A DNA stretch of 64,000 nt from Erwinia sorbitola (GTDB taxonomy: Bacteria > Pseudomonadota > Gammaproteobacteria > Enterobacterales > Enterobacteriaceae): contig NZ_CP046509.1 in assembly GCF_009738185.1 (NCBI RefSeq), positions 2,855,501-2,919,500 on the forward strand, in the 5' to 3' direction. Numbering within the stretch: the first letter of the stretch is position 1; every line of letters begins with the position of its first letter. Below, one piece after another: positions 9,730 through 19,371 of this stretch. Under the pieces are notes generated by a model. That model was not told the origin of the DNA, ran no database searches, and saw nothing but the letters and a program-made list of their open reading frames with translations. Made by a program: the position numbers and the translations under genes.

Positions 9730-9865
9730 TCGCAAGGACAAAGATGATCAGCGTGAATGAGGTTACGGCCAGCACCACGATGGCAAACTGCGCATCGTCT
9801 AACTGCACGCGAGGTTCTTTTTCAAACTCAGGTTTGGAACTGTTTTTCATGTTCAGCCACAGCAT
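9710..9865 (-). CDS. small single-pass membrane protein of unknown function
   Basis: 51 residues from ATG 9865; ATG 9850 (46 residues) or GTG 9922 (70 residues) are alternatives. The N-terminal half is charged (PEFEKEPRVQLDD) and the rest is one hydrophobic helix ending at LWMS, so it should be a small inner-membrane protein. I do not recognise the family. Its 3' end overlaps the GH1-like gene head to head by 20 bases. Confidence 0.55.
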   Translation of the reverse strand: MLWLNMKNSSKPEFEKEPRVQLDDAQFAIVVLAVTSFTLIIFVLAITLWMS

Positions 9866-10173
9866 ACTGGCAAAACGATCCTGTAGGGGGGTGCCAGTAA
9901 AAATGAAAGACGTCCTTTTCACCCAAAAAAGTAAGCTTAACTAACAAAAATTCACTCTGTCTCAGGAGTGCAATGCTCCTGATCGCACCAGTATTTACTG
10001 AATTATCGCGTCAAATCATAGCATGAATTATGGGAAGATTGCCGTAATAAATTGATTCAACACTGTTGAATCAGCAATAAGCGTTAATTTTTTATTAATT
10101 ATCAGCTAAAAGCAGTACTTCATTTCCTGAATAATCAGTAGGGATAATTATTAATGCTGACTAATATTTCCTT

Positions 10174-10200
10174 AAAAACAGCGCTGCCGTCGCAGCGCTG
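10174..10200 (-). terminator. rho-independent terminator of the ape operon
   Basis: On the minus strand a perfect 9-base-pair hairpin (GCTGCGACGGCAGC core) is followed by TTTTT. It lies 8 bases past the apeR stop and is the only clear terminator I see for the operon that begins at 23681. Confidence 0.9.
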
Positions 10201-10207
10201 CAATCAG

Positions 10208-11434
10208 TCAGGACCAGCGGCGAAAAATCAGGGAAGTGTTAATGCCGCCAAAGGCAAAGTTGTTCGACTGAATGTACTGAGTCTGCACAGCGCGGGGCTG
10301 TTGCATGATGTAGTCCAGCTCGGCGCAATCCTCAGCGGGCTGTGTCAGATTGAGCGTCGGCGCAAACCAACCCTCACGCATCATTTCAATACTCATCCAT
10401 GCCTCCAGCGCACCACAGGCACCCAGCGTATGACCAAAATAACTTTTCAGCGATGAAATAGGTGTGCGATTGCCAAACACCGCTGCCGTCGCGTGGCTCT
10501 CTGCCACATCGCCACGATCGGTCGCCGTACCGTGAGCGCTGATATAGCCAATATCATCGGCCGTCAGTCCGGCAGAGCGCAGCGCCCTTTCAATACAAAT
10601 CTGCATGGTTTCGCGCTGCGGCTGGGTAATATGCGCAGCATCGCAGTTGGTATAAAAGCCGACGATCTCTGCATAGATCGTCGCGCCGCGTGCCTGCGCG
10701 TGTTCAAGATCTTCCAGCACCAGCGTCCCCGCTCCTTCGCCAATCACCAGCCCGTCACGCTGCGCGTCAAATGGCGATGGGGTGCTTTCCGGCCGATCGT
10801 TGCGCTGGCTGGTGGCAAACAGCGTATCAAATACCGCCGCTTCAGACGGGCACAGCTCCTCAGCACCACCTGCCACCATCACCGTCTGGTAACCATGACG
10901 GATTGCTTCCCAGGCATAGCCAATAGCCTGGCTGCCGGAGGTGCAGGCGCTGGAGGTGGGGATGACGCGACCTCGCAGGCCAAAGAACAGTCCGGCGTTG
11001 ACTGCGGTAGTATGCGGCATCATCTGTACATAGGTGGTGCCGGTAATGTTATTGGTGTGCTTTTCCGTCAGCATAGTGGCAAATTCGCTTACCGGCCCGG
11101 TGCTGCCGGTGGAAGAGCCGTAGGCAATACCGGTATCGCCGTTGGTCAGTACCGGGTGACCAATTAATCCGGCCTGCTCCAGCGCCAGCTCAGTGGCGCG
11201 GGTGGCCATCAGCGAGACGCGGCCCATTGAACGGATGCGTTTGCGCGTGTAATGCTCCGGCAGAGCAAAATCATCTACCGGCGCACCTAAAAGGGTATTG
11301 AGACCGTCATAGACCTGCCACTCCGGCATCTTACGTACTGCATTTTCACCCGCACGCAGACGTGCAGATACCGCCTGCCAGTTTTCACCAAATGCGGTCA
11401 CGCCGCCCATTCCCGTTACCACTACACGGCGCAT
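10208..11434 (-). CDS. apeR: beta-ketoacyl-ACP synthase ApeR (aryl polyene)
   Basis: 408 residues, FabF/KAS-II fold. The active-site Cys164 is in SSACTSGSQ, with His motifs AHGTATD and FGHTLGACG, so all three catalytic residues are present. In studied aryl polyene systems ApeR is a stand-alone ketosynthase that helps start or extend the polyene beside the ApeO/ApeC pair. It is the last gene of the operon and its start meets the end of apeQ at 11434. Confidence 0.9.
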   Translation of the reverse strand: MRRVVVTGMGGVTAFGENWQAVSARLRAGENAVRKMPEWQVYDGLNTLLGAPVDDFALPEHYTRKRIRSMGRVSLMATRATELALEQAGLIGHPVLTNGDTGIAYGSSTGSTGPVSEFATMLTEKHTNNITGTTYVQMMPHTTAVNAGLFFGLRGRVIPTSSACTSGSQAIGYAWEAIRHGYQTVMVAGGAEELCPSEAAVFDTLFATSQRNDRPESTPSPFDAQRDGLVIGEGAGTLVLEDLEHAQARGATIYAEIVGFYTNCDAAHITQPQRETMQICIERALRSAGLTADDIGYISAHGTATDRGDVAESHATAAVFGNRTPISSLKSYFGHTLGACGALEAWMSIEMMREGWFAPTLNLTQPAEDCAELDYIMQQPRAVQTQYIQSNNFAFGGINTSLIFRRWS

Positions 11435-12164
11435 TACAGCATCCCTCCGTTAATCGAAATCACCTGGCGGGTGACGTAGCCCGCAATATCCGACATCAGA
11501 TAACTTGCCAGCCCGGCCACTTCTTCTGCCGCACCCATACGCTTCATCGGGATCATCTTCAGCGCTTCATCCACCGCCAGGGGTTCCATCTGAATCATAC
11601 CGGTATCAATCAGACCCGGCGCAATACAGTTAACGGTGATTTTGCGTTTTGCCAGCTCGATCGCCAGCGCTTTGGTTGCACCAATAATGCCCGCTTTGGC
11701 GGCGCTATAGTTCACCTGACCCCGGTTGCCCATCATGCCGGAGACAGAGGAGAGAGTGATAATGCGCCCCCCTTTGCGCAGGCCAATCATCGGCATCACG
11801 CAGGGCTGGATGACGTTATAAAAACTGTCAAGATTGGTATGGATCACCCGATCCCAGTCCTCATCGCTCAGGGCAGGAAATGCACCGTCACGGGCGATCC
11901 CGGCATTGCTGACCACGCCATAATAGGCCCCGTACTGCTCATATCAGCCTCAAGCCGGGTACGGCACTGTTCGCGGTTAGCGATATCAAAACCCAGCACG
12001 CGACCCGCGCCTCCGGCGGTTTCTATCTGATGCAGGGTATCCAGCGCGCCCTGCCGATCGCTGTGAAAGTGCACCACCACGCTAAATCCATCAGCGGCCA
12101 GACGCAGCGCAATCGCACGGCCAATGCCTTTACTGGCCCCGGTAACTAAAACAGAACGCGTCAT
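11434..12164 (-). pseudogene. apeQ: 3-ketoacyl-ACP reductase ApeQ, frameshifted
   Basis: A FabG-like short-chain dehydrogenase that reduces the beta-keto group each aryl polyene cycle. The first part (from 12164) has the NADPH-binding TGASKGIG; the second part has NAG and the YSAAK catalytic Tyr/Lys. They are in different frames. The span is 731 bases, one short of a whole reading frame. The switch falls at 11940/11941, where minus-strand GATATGAGCAG lacks one base relative to a frame giving Asp-Ile-Glu-Gln and then YGAYYGVVSNAG. Either the gene is inactive or a base was lost in sequencing. Confidence 0.88.
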
Positions 12165-12637
12165 TCCTGAATATCCTGTTGCATAATTTGTTGTAATTCT
12201 TGTTCATCGGGCTGATAGGTGTTCAACCGGCCAGAGGCCCAGGTGTTGCCATCAATGGTGATCACGCCGTCAAAACTACCCATTTTTTCATCACGCATCA
12301 GCAAACTGACGCGAACATCAAGTACGCTGCCAGCCGGGAATTGCGCCTGCTGACAGCGGTAGCCACGGCCCCCCAACAGCATTCCGGGGCGCGGAGCCTG
12401 CTGCTGCTGCTTGCGACCATGCCAGCCTGACCAGATGCCTATCGTCTGGGCAATAATTTCGATGCCAAACCAGGCGGGCAGCGCTCCCTCCGGGGTAAGA
12501 AACGGAGCCAGTACGCCATCAGGGCTGATCCGCACCTGGCAGTGCGCCTCTTCATCGCTGACCATAATCACCCGCTCCACCAGCACCATCGGCGCGGCAT
12601 GGGGCAGATAACAGGCAGCGGGTTGATATTCTGACAT
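12161..12637 (-). CDS. apeP: dehydratase ApeP (hotdog fold)
   Basis: 158 residues, FabZ/FabA-like hotdog protein. Near the N-terminus LPHAAPMVLVE matches the start of ApeP-type dehydratases, and WFGIEIIAQTIG forms the central helix. It should dehydrate 3-hydroxyacyl-ACP intermediates, acting with ApeI in studied systems. Its 3' end overlaps apeQ by 4 bases and its start abuts the apeO stop, as expected for a coupled operon. Confidence 0.9.
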   Translation of the reverse strand: MSEYQPAACYLPHAAPMVLVERVIMVSDEEAHCQVRISPDGVLAPFLTPEGALPAWFGIEIIAQTIGIWSGWHGRKQQQQAPRPGMLLGGRGYRCQQAQFPAGSVLDVRVSLLMRDEKMGSFDGVITIDGNTWASGRLNTYQPDEQELQQIMQQDIQE

Positions 12638-13788
12638 TACAGCGCTCCTAAAATCAGGCAGGCATTGTTGCCGCCAAAAGCAAAAGAGTTGCTCATCACC
12701 ACCGGGCGCGCCAGCGGCGCAGGCACCATCAGCAGGCCACAGTCAGGCAGCGAGCTGTCCGGAGTGCTGGCGCTGAAGTCCTGCGGTGGCAGCGGCAGAT
12801 CGCGGGTGAGGATCAGCCAGCAAAGCGCCGCCTCGACAATACCGGCTGCACCAAGCGTATGACCGGTTAAATGTTTGGTGGAGCTGCACGGAACACGGTC
12901 GCCAAACAGCGCGCTGACTACCCCGGCTTCAATCTGGTCATTCAGGCGAGTAGCGGTGCCGTGCAAATTGATATAGCCCACGTCATCCGTTGCCAGCCCC
13001 GCCTGTTGCAGCGCCATCTGGATTGCACGCTTTGCCCCCTCCCCTTCGGGATGCGGTGCCGACATATGCCAGGCGTCAGAGGACTCGCCAACGCCGAGGA
13101 TCGCCACCGGCTGAGGTTCACGCGTCAGCAACATCAGCGCTGCCCCTTCACCAATGGTGATACCCGCACGCTGCTGGCTGAATGGCACACAGCGCCCGGA
13201 CGAGAGCGACTCCAGGCTGTCAAAGCCGTTGAGCGGCATCCGACTGAGCGTATCCGCGCCGCCAACAATTGCCACGTCCGCCAGTCCGGCATCGATCAAC
13301 CGCTGGCCGCTGATCAGCGCACGCGCACTTGAGGAGCAGGCAGTAGAAAGCGTGTAGGCCGGGCCGCTAAGATGCAGATAATCCGCCAGGAAACGCGACG
13401 GATCCCCCAGTTCCTGCTGGAAATAGTGATAGTTTGCGCTGTCGCCGCTGATAAAGCGATCGCCCTCGTCGAGGCCGGAAGTACTGGTACCCAGCACCAC
13501 TGCCACGCGATCCGCACCAAAGCGGGCAATGGCTAACTGAACTTCAGCGTCAATCTGTGCCAGCGCCGCCAGCAGCAGCTGGTTGTTCCGGCTGTTATGG
13601 GCCGCAAGGCGGGAAGGAACCGCAGGCAGTTGCGCCTCCACTCGCCCGATCCAGCAGGGTTTACCCCCGATCAGCCAGCCGCTGTCGGCGTGCATTCCCG
13701 GTGCCACACCGCGCTGCAAATTGCCGGCGACCTCATCAGCACCTGCGCCCAGCGCGTTAAGCATCCCCACCGCAGAAATAAACATCAT
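12637..13788 (-). CDS. apeO: beta-ketoacyl-ACP synthase ApeO
   Basis: 383 residues. The full ketosynthase triad is visible: Cys151 in STACSSS, His276 in LHGTAT and His310 in LTGHTLGAAG. In the characterised Xenorhabdus system ApeO pairs with the chain-length factor ApeC to elongate the polyene on an ACP. Genes on both sides overlap by single bases, marking translational coupling. Confidence 0.92.
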   Translation of the reverse strand: MMFISAVGMLNALGAGADEVAGNLQRGVAPGMHADSGWLIGGKPCWIGRVEAQLPAVPSRLAAHNSRNNQLLLAALAQIDAEVQLAIARFGADRVAVVLGTSTSGLDEGDRFISGDSANYHYFQQELGDPSRFLADYLHLSGPAYTLSTACSSSARALISGQRLIDAGLADVAIVGGADTLSRMPLNGFDSLESLSSGRCVPFSQQRAGITIGEGAALMLLTREPQPVAILGVGESSDAWHMSAPHPEGEGAKRAIQMALQQAGLATDDVGYINLHGTATRLNDQIEAGVVSALFGDRVPCSSTKHLTGHTLGAAGIVEAALCWLILTRDLPLPPQDFSASTPDSSLPDCGLLMVPAPLARPVVMSNSFAFGGNNACLILGAL

Positions 13789-14354
13789 CAGCCGTCCAGA
13801 TTCTGAATCAAGATATGGTAACCAAAGGCAAACTGCTGAACGCTGACGGGCAGCCGCTGCGTGCCGCGTTGCAGATAGCGGATCTCAGTGACCAGCCCGC
13901 CGTCGGCATCGCGCAGCTGACGCCGGTCGCCCTTGTCTGTCAGCGTCCAGCCCGCCGGCAGACGCGGCTGCCAGGCCGCTAGCGGCCAGTGACTGAGCAT
14001 AATATCGGCCAGCACCTGGCTGGCTGGCGGCATTTCCGGCAAGATCAGCGACTGCTCAGTATGAATTCCGCTGGAATCATAGGTCACGCGGAACAGACGA
14101 ATACCGAGCGATGAGAGACCGGCCAGCGTGAGCTGCTGACCATCGGCACTCAGCATCACCAGCAGGGACTGCTGCTTCCCTTTGAAACTGCCGGTCAACA
14201 GCTGCTGCTGGCTGAACGCCGGGTCGATGGCCGGCGGCGGCAATGTCACACGTACGCCCGGTTTAAGCCATGCCTGCGGTCGCGTCTCGTCCGGTTTTCC
14301 GGCGCAGCCCGTTAACAGCAGCGCGGCACAAAGCAGCGTCAGAAGGCTTTTCAT
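13788..14354 (-). CDS. apeN: lipoprotein ApeN (DUF3261)
   Basis: The ATG at 14354 gives 188 residues with a lipoprotein signal peptide ending LLTGC; upstream in-frame codons to 14420 belong to the overlapping apeM and are not needed. The start overlaps the apeM stop by 4 bases. DUF3261 lipoproteins are constant members of aryl polyene clusters and are thought to help place the pigment lipid in the outer membrane, together with the LolA-like ApeL. Confidence 0.9.
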   Translation of the reverse strand: MKSLLTLLCAALLLTGCAGKPDETRPQAWLKPGVRVTLPPPAIDPAFSQQQLLTGSFKGKQQSLLVMLSADGQQLTLAGLSSLGIRLFRVTYDSSGIHTEQSLILPEMPPASQVLADIMLSHWPLAAWQPRLPAGWTLTDKGDRRQLRDADGGLVTEIRYLQRGTQRLPVSVQQFAFGYHILIQNLDG

Positions 14355-16669
14355 TTTTTTCTCCGTTTCACCGGCAGCGCCAGCGGGGACAGTAAAAAGG
14401 CGGTAAAGATACCGCTGCACATCACAATGCCGAAACTGCTGATCGCCTGAGTGCTGCTGAATACCAGCATCCCCAGCGTCAGCAGCGTGGTAGCCATCGC
14501 CAGCGTCACCGCCAGCAGAGAGGTTATCGGCGTGCCGCGCGGATTGCTGAAGAAAAGGGTGTAATTAATGCCAATCCCCAGCACCAGCACCAGGGCCAGC
14601 AGCGAGAACAGGTTCAGCGTATGGCCGGAGAACGCCAGCGCCGCCAGCCCGCCGCCCAGCGACAGCACCGAGGGGATCACCGTCAGCAGCCCCTGACGCC
14701 AGCCGAGCCGCAGCACGTTGCTCAGGGCAATGGCCACCAGTGCCGCCGCCAGCAGCCATCCCAGCAGGGTGCGATAAAACGCGAACAGCTCGTCAAAAGT
14801 CTGTTTGCGGTCGATCCAGCTGACGCCGGGCTGACTGGCGGCCAGCTGCGCCAGCGCCGCCCGGTTAGTCACTCCGGTTAGCGGCACCAGCACCCCGCTG
14901 CGCCCGTCAGGCAGAGTCAGCCACAGCAGCCGCCAGCCTTCACTGTTCTGGCTGTCGAGCCACGCCTGCGGCGTCAGCGGCATCGCCCTGAGATCGGGAG
15001 TGCTGACCGTAACGCCCGCCTCCTGTAAACGGGCCATTACCGTCGGGGCCGCCTGGTGCAGCAGCTGCAAATCCTGCTGCTGCTGCACCAGGGAAGAGAG
15101 CGGCAGCAGTCGATATTGCTTCAGCCACTGCTGGCGACGCGCATCGGCAAGTTTCGGGGCCAGCGCCTCAAGGCGTTGCAGCGTCTGCTGCGGATTATTG
15201 CCGGAGACGGCCAGCCAGGTCTGATCTGCGCTCTGCCCGGTAAGCGCCGTCACCTGCCGCTCCTGTGCCAGCAGATGCCGGGGCAGCGACTGCAACTGAG
15301 AAATATCATCGTCGATACGTAGCTGACTCAGCCCCGCCAGCGAGATCAGCGCTACCAGCAGCGGCAGGCCAATACGCAGGCGGTTATTACGCCGCCATGC
15401 CGCCAGCCAGCGCCCCATCAGCGCCATCTGCGGCACCGGACGTATCGGCAGCCCTTTTACCAGCAGCGGATACCAGCAGATGACCGTCAGGCAGGAAGCC
15501 GCCAGACCGACAGCGGCGAACACCGCCAGCTGGCGAATCCCCGGGAACGGCGCGATCACCATGATCAGCCAGGCAATAGCGGTAGTCCCCAGCGCCAGCA
15601 GCAGCGCTCGCATCACTTTATGCAGGCTTTGCTGCGGCGTCATTTCCGCCCCGTGCACCATGCGTTCGGTCAGGTAATAGAGGGTGTAATCCGCCGAGAT
15701 ACCGACAATACTGAGGCTCATCACCAGCGTCATCAGATGCAGCTCACCGAAGCAAAGCAGCGTAACCACCGTTCCGGCCAGCGCACCAATGCCTACCGAC
15801 AGCGCACACAGCAGCAGCGGACGCGGTGAACGAAACACTGAGAACACCAGCAGCAGCACACCGGCGATGGTAGCCACACCGAGGGTGGAAACATCATGCT
15901 GCGCCTGCTGACTGGCATAATCGCTGAACCACACGGTACCGCGTGACAGCAGTTGCGCATCCGGGAACTGCTGTCGCAGCTCCCGCTCAATCGCCTTAAG
16001 CTGGCCGGTAATGGCATGGCTTTGCTGCATATCAAAGGAGCTACTCGCCAGTTCTCCATGGATAAAGTACCACTGCCGCCCCTGCTTATCGCGGGTGGTC
16101 AGCCAGCCGTTGCTCAGGCCAAGCTGGCTGGCATTCTGCTGCATCGCCAGTTGAGCACCGCGCACCAGCATCAACGGATCGTGGCTGATCTCCTGCCCGC
16201 TGACTCCGGCAAAAGCCGAGTAGAGTTGAGCCAGCACCCAGTCCGCCTGCGCTGTGCCACCGTTTTGCAGACGTGCGCGCGTGGCGGCATCAATCATGCT
16301 GTTGCGATGCTGCCAGGCAAACTGCCCCCAGGCCTGCTGCTGTCGCGCATCCAGCGGCCCTTTCACCTGCGCTAAACCGTCAAGCTGTTGCAGGCGCGTC
16401 AGCAGCGCCTGCGCCACAGCCGGATCATCCTGCTTACCGGGGCTGACCAGCCACACCATCTGGCGGTCAAGACGCTGCATAAAGCCCTGTTGCAGATCGG
16501 CAGGCATCGCGCCCATCGACTGCGCGGGCAGGAGCGCCAGCACGCTGCTGTTAATTCGTGCCTGCGGCAGCAGCAAAGCCAGACCTGCCAGCAACAGCAG
16601 GCAGACCATCAGCCAGGCAGCGGCAATCGCACGACTGCGATCAGAAAACAAAACGCTGCTGCTCTGCAT
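14351..16669 (-). CDS. apeM: MMPL/RND-type exporter ApeM
   Basis: 772 residues with two repeats, each with one helix, a large periplasmic domain (roughly residues 45-260 and 450-620) and then a cluster of five helices, the classic MMPL layout. It is predicted to move the aryl polyene lipid from the inner membrane. Conserved GISADYTLYYL and GIGINYTLFFS motifs lie in the membrane domains and carry the Asp/Asn residues near the proton path. Its start overlaps the apeL end by 29 bases. Confidence 0.93.
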   Translation of the reverse strand: MQSSSVLFSDRSRAIAAAWLMVCLLLLAGLALLLPQARINSSVLALLPAQSMGAMPADLQQGFMQRLDRQMVWLVSPGKQDDPAVAQALLTRLQQLDGLAQVKGPLDARQQQAWGQFAWQHRNSMIDAATRARLQNGGTAQADWVLAQLYSAFAGVSGQEISHDPLMLVRGAQLAMQQNASQLGLSNGWLTTRDKQGRQWYFIHGELASSSFDMQQSHAITGQLKAIERELRQQFPDAQLLSRGTVWFSDYASQQAQHDVSTLGVATIAGVLLLVFSVFRSPRPLLLCALSVGIGALAGTVVTLLCFGELHLMTLVMSLSIVGISADYTLYYLTERMVHGAEMTPQQSLHKVMRALLLALGTTAIAWLIMVIAPFPGIRQLAVFAAVGLAASCLTVICWYPLLVKGLPIRPVPQMALMGRWLAAWRRNNRLRIGLPLLVALISLAGLSQLRIDDDISQLQSLPRHLLAQERQVTALTGQSADQTWLAVSGNNPQQTLQRLEALAPKLADARRQQWLKQYRLLPLSSLVQQQQDLQLLHQAAPTVMARLQEAGVTVSTPDLRAMPLTPQAWLDSQNSEGWRLLWLTLPDGRSGVLVPLTGVTNRAALAQLAASQPGVSWIDRKQTFDELFAFYRTLLGWLLAAALVAIALSNVLRLGWRQGLLTVIPSVLSLGGGLAALAFSGHTLNLFSLLALVLVLGIGINYTLFFSNPRGTPITSLLAVTLAMATTLLTLGMLVFSSTQAISSFGIVMCSGIFTAFLLSPLALPVKRRKK

Positions 16670-17246
16670 CGGTGAGAGTGGTCGGCGTCAGGCGCTGGTT
16701 GCTGAGGGTAATATCGGTGCGATCGCCCTGGCGATCGTTGAGCTGGATGGTGTCGAGATAGCCAGCCCCCTGCAACGTAATGTTAGTAAACAGCTTATCC
16801 AGCGGTGAGGTGGATGGCGTCAGTACCAGACGCCAGCGATCCTGCCCGAGGTCGTGAAAATCCAGCGCGAAGTTCTGCTCCAGCACGCTGCGGTCAGCCT
16901 GGAAAAGCGCACGCAGCAGGTGGTTGAACTGGAACATCTGCGGATTACTGTCGGCGGTGACAATTTCTGGTGGCTGCCCGTTCATCACCTGCACCATGCG
17001 TTTTTCATCCAACACCAGCGTCAGCGGGAAGGGTTTCGCCTGCTGCCACCACAGCCCTTTGTCCTGGGCGATCATCAGCTGTCCGCTCGATTTCAGCGGC
17101 TGCGTCATACCTTTAATGGTGCGCAGCTGGTTGAAGTCAGCACGCACCACCGGCTGACTGGCAAAGCGCTGTTGCAGCTCGTCCAGCGTGACGGCCTGCG
17201 CACTGAGGCTGCATAGCGTCAGCAGGGTAAATAACATTCTGATCAT
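16641..17246 (-). CDS. apeL: LolA-like periplasmic carrier ApeL
   Basis: 201 residues with a cleavable signal peptide (SLSAQA-VTLDEL). The body has the LolA/LppL pattern RADFNQLRTIKGM and KGLWWQQAKPFPLTLVLDEKR, the concave beta-sheet carrier family. It should shuttle the lipid-like product across the periplasm. It overlaps apeK by 4 bases at its start. Confidence 0.9.
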   Translation of the reverse strand: MIRMLFTLLTLCSLSAQAVTLDELQQRFASQPVVRADFNQLRTIKGMTQPLKSSGQLMIAQDKGLWWQQAKPFPLTLVLDEKRMVQVMNGQPPEIVTADSNPQMFQFNHLLRALFQADRSVLEQNFALDFHDLGQDRWRLVLTPSTSPLDKLFTNITLQGAGYLDTIQLNDRQGDRTDITLSNQRLTPTTLTDAEQQRFVF

Positions 17247-17665
17247 GGCGTCACTCCCAGTCGGTCAAACAGGATTTGCGGGGAGACAAAGCTGATACCC
17301 TTATCTCCTTCAGCCACTGCCACCTGAATGGTGTAGCCGGTGGTGGTGCGCTGGCCGCTCTCTGCGTCGAAAATCTGATAGGCAATACGCAGACGATTTT
17401 CCACCTCTTCAATAGTGGCACGCACGCGGATACGCTGTTCAAAGGTCAGAGTGCCGCGATACTTCACCCGGGTATCGACGACCGGCCAGACATAGCCGGA
17501 GGCCTTCATCTCGCGGTAGCCGTAGTTAAATTTGCCCAGCAGGGCTTCGCGGGCGATCTCGAAATAGCGGAAATAGTTGCCGTGCCAGACTACGCCCATC
17601 GCATCCACATCGTGGAACGGGACGGTCAGCTCAACCTCAACAGAGAAACGCGCATCGTTTAACAC
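17243..17665 (-). CDS. apeK: acyl-CoA/ACP thioesterase ApeK
   Basis: 140 residues, hotdog 4-hydroxybenzoyl-CoA thioesterase type. The family signature with catalytic Asp21 is seen in FHDVDAMGVVWHGNYFRY. It probably releases or edits acyl chains in aryl polyene synthesis. It overlaps apeJ by 7 bases. Confidence 0.9.
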   Translation of the reverse strand: MLNDARFSVEVELTVPFHDVDAMGVVWHGNYFRYFEIAREALLGKFNYGYREMKASGYVWPVVDTRVKYRGTLTFEQRIRVRATIEEVENRLRIAYQIFDAESGQRTTTGYTIQVAVAEGDKGISFVSPQILFDRLGVTP

Positions 17666-19371
17666 CGGAACTCCTTCTCTTTTTCTTCAGTCGGTGGGAC
17701 TTCCGGCAGCTGCCAGAAATCAAAAAAGTTAAACCAGTCGAGCGGCGACAGCAGCGCATAGTGTTCCAGCCGCTGCGCATAGCGATCTACCGCCTTCTGG
17801 AGCGCCTGCTGGCGTGTCGCACGCGGCAGCTCCAGCGGGTCAGCAAAGTGTTCACAGTGCAGACGCAGTGTCCTGCCCTGACGCAGGGCAAACATCAGTA
17901 TCACCGGGCAGCGCAGCGCAGCCGCCAGAACAAACGGCCCCTGCGGGAACGGTGCCGGTTTGCCGAGAAACTCGCTCCATATCACGCGTCGGCTGCCGCC
18001 GCGCTGGCGATTCACCGCAGTACGGTCACCGACAATCGCCACCCACTCTCCGGCATCGAGCTTCTGCCGCAGCAGTATGGCGGTTTCCGGGCCGATTTGA
18101 CTCACCGGAATAACGTTAATGCTCGCCTCCGGGGCAATCTCATCCAGCACCTGTTTAAAACGGCGGGCGTGATCGGTAAACACCAGTGCGTTAATCACCA
18201 GCCCGCTCACCTGCTGCGCCAGCGCCCGGCAGGCTTCAATATCGCCCAAATGAGAAGCGAGGATCAGCCGCCCGCCCGGGGTGGCGTGATTAATTACCGC
18301 TTCAGCGCCGGGAGCAAAATCGATGGCTTTTCCCCAGCGCAGATCGCCACGCCAGCTGGCAATTTTATCCAGCATGGCGTCACCGAAACGCAGAAAGTGG
18401 TGAAAGCTGTTCAGCGGCTTTGGCAGGGTGACCTGCTGCTTCTCAGCATATGTGCTGATGGCCTCCAGCCACTGTTGTGAAGCCCGGCGTTGTTCGCCGC
18501 CGCTCAACCAGTAAACTGCGGTCACCGGCCACAGCAGCAGCGTAAATGCCCGGCGGCCAAAGCGCTGATACACCGCGAGCATAAAGCGAATGCCCCAGAG
18601 TCCGTTGCGCTCCGGCGTCGCTGACCAGTGCCGGGTTGCACGGCGGCGCAGCAGGGAGGGAATACGCGGCAGCATGCCGAAGAATAAGCGGGTATGCATC
18701 CAGGAGATACGCAGATTGTCGCGCAGCGCATCAAAGTGCGATAGCCCGTCCTGCGGATAGGTCACGCGGGTGGGAATGAAGTATGACGGGGTGCCTGCCC
18801 AATAGAGACGCACCATAATTTCCGTGTCGAAATCCATACGCTGGCCAATGGCATGCCGTTGAGCCAGCAACAGTGTCGGGGCCAGCGGATAGACGCGGAA
18901 CCCGCACATGCTGTCTTTCAGCGAGAAAGAGAGGGTTTCCACCCAGACCCAGAAATGGGTGATATAGCGGCCATACAGCCTGGCCCGGGGAACCGAGTCG
19001 TCATACTGCGGCTGGCCGGAGATCAGCGCCTCCGGCGCAGCACGTGCGGCCGCCAGCAGGCGCGGACAATCTTCGATCTGGTGCTGCCCGTCCGCGTCAA
19101 CCTGCACCGCATGGGTAAAGCCCTGACGGCCCAGCGCCGCCAGACCGGCCAGCACCGCCGCACCTTTCCCCTGATTGGGCGTCAGACGCAGCAGCTCCAC
19201 ACCGGGCCGAACAAGGGCCGCAAGCTGGCGGGCGGTTTCGCTATCGCTACCGTCATCAACTATCAGCACCGGCAGATTAAACGGTGCCAGGCGTGCCAGC
19301 ACCGACGCCATCATCACGCCATGGTTATAGCAAGGGATCACCACGCAGGGACGGAAAGTCTCGTTCAGCAC
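17659..19371 (-). CDS. apeJ: two-domain glycosyltransferase/acyltransferase ApeJ
   Basis: 570 residues. The N-terminal domain (about 1-240) is a GT2 glycosyltransferase with VVIPCYNHG, VDDGS and DADGQH motifs. The C-terminal domain (about 300-560) is an LpxL/HtrB-like acyltransferase with HLGDIE, an HX4E motif. The fusion is characteristic of aryl polyene clusters and probably builds the glycolipid anchor to which the pigment is attached. It starts 7 bases inside the end of apeI. Confidence 0.9.
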   Translation of the reverse strand: MLNETFRPCVVIPCYNHGVMMASVLARLAPFNLPVLIVDDGSDSETARQLAALVRPGVELLRLTPNQGKGAAVLAGLAALGRQGFTHAVQVDADGQHQIEDCPRLLAAARAAPEALISGQPQYDDSVPRARLYGRYITHFWVWVETLSFSLKDSMCGFRVYPLAPTLLLAQRHAIGQRMDFDTEIMVRLYWAGTPSYFIPTRVTYPQDGLSHFDALRDNLRISWMHTRLFFGMLPRIPSLLRRRATRHWSATPERNGLWGIRFMLAVYQRFGRRAFTLLLWPVTAVYWLSGGEQRRASQQWLEAISTYAEKQQVTLPKPLNSFHHFLRFGDAMLDKIASWRGDLRWGKAIDFAPGAEAVINHATPGGRLILASHLGDIEACRALAQQVSGLVINALVFTDHARRFKQVLDEIAPEASINVIPVSQIGPETAILLRQKLDAGEWVAIVGDRTAVNRQRGGSRRVIWSEFLGKPAPFPQGPFVLAAALRCPVILMFALRQGRTLRLHCEHFADPLELPRATRQQALQKAVDRYAQRLEHYALLSPLDWFNFFDFWQLPEVPPTEEKEKEFRC

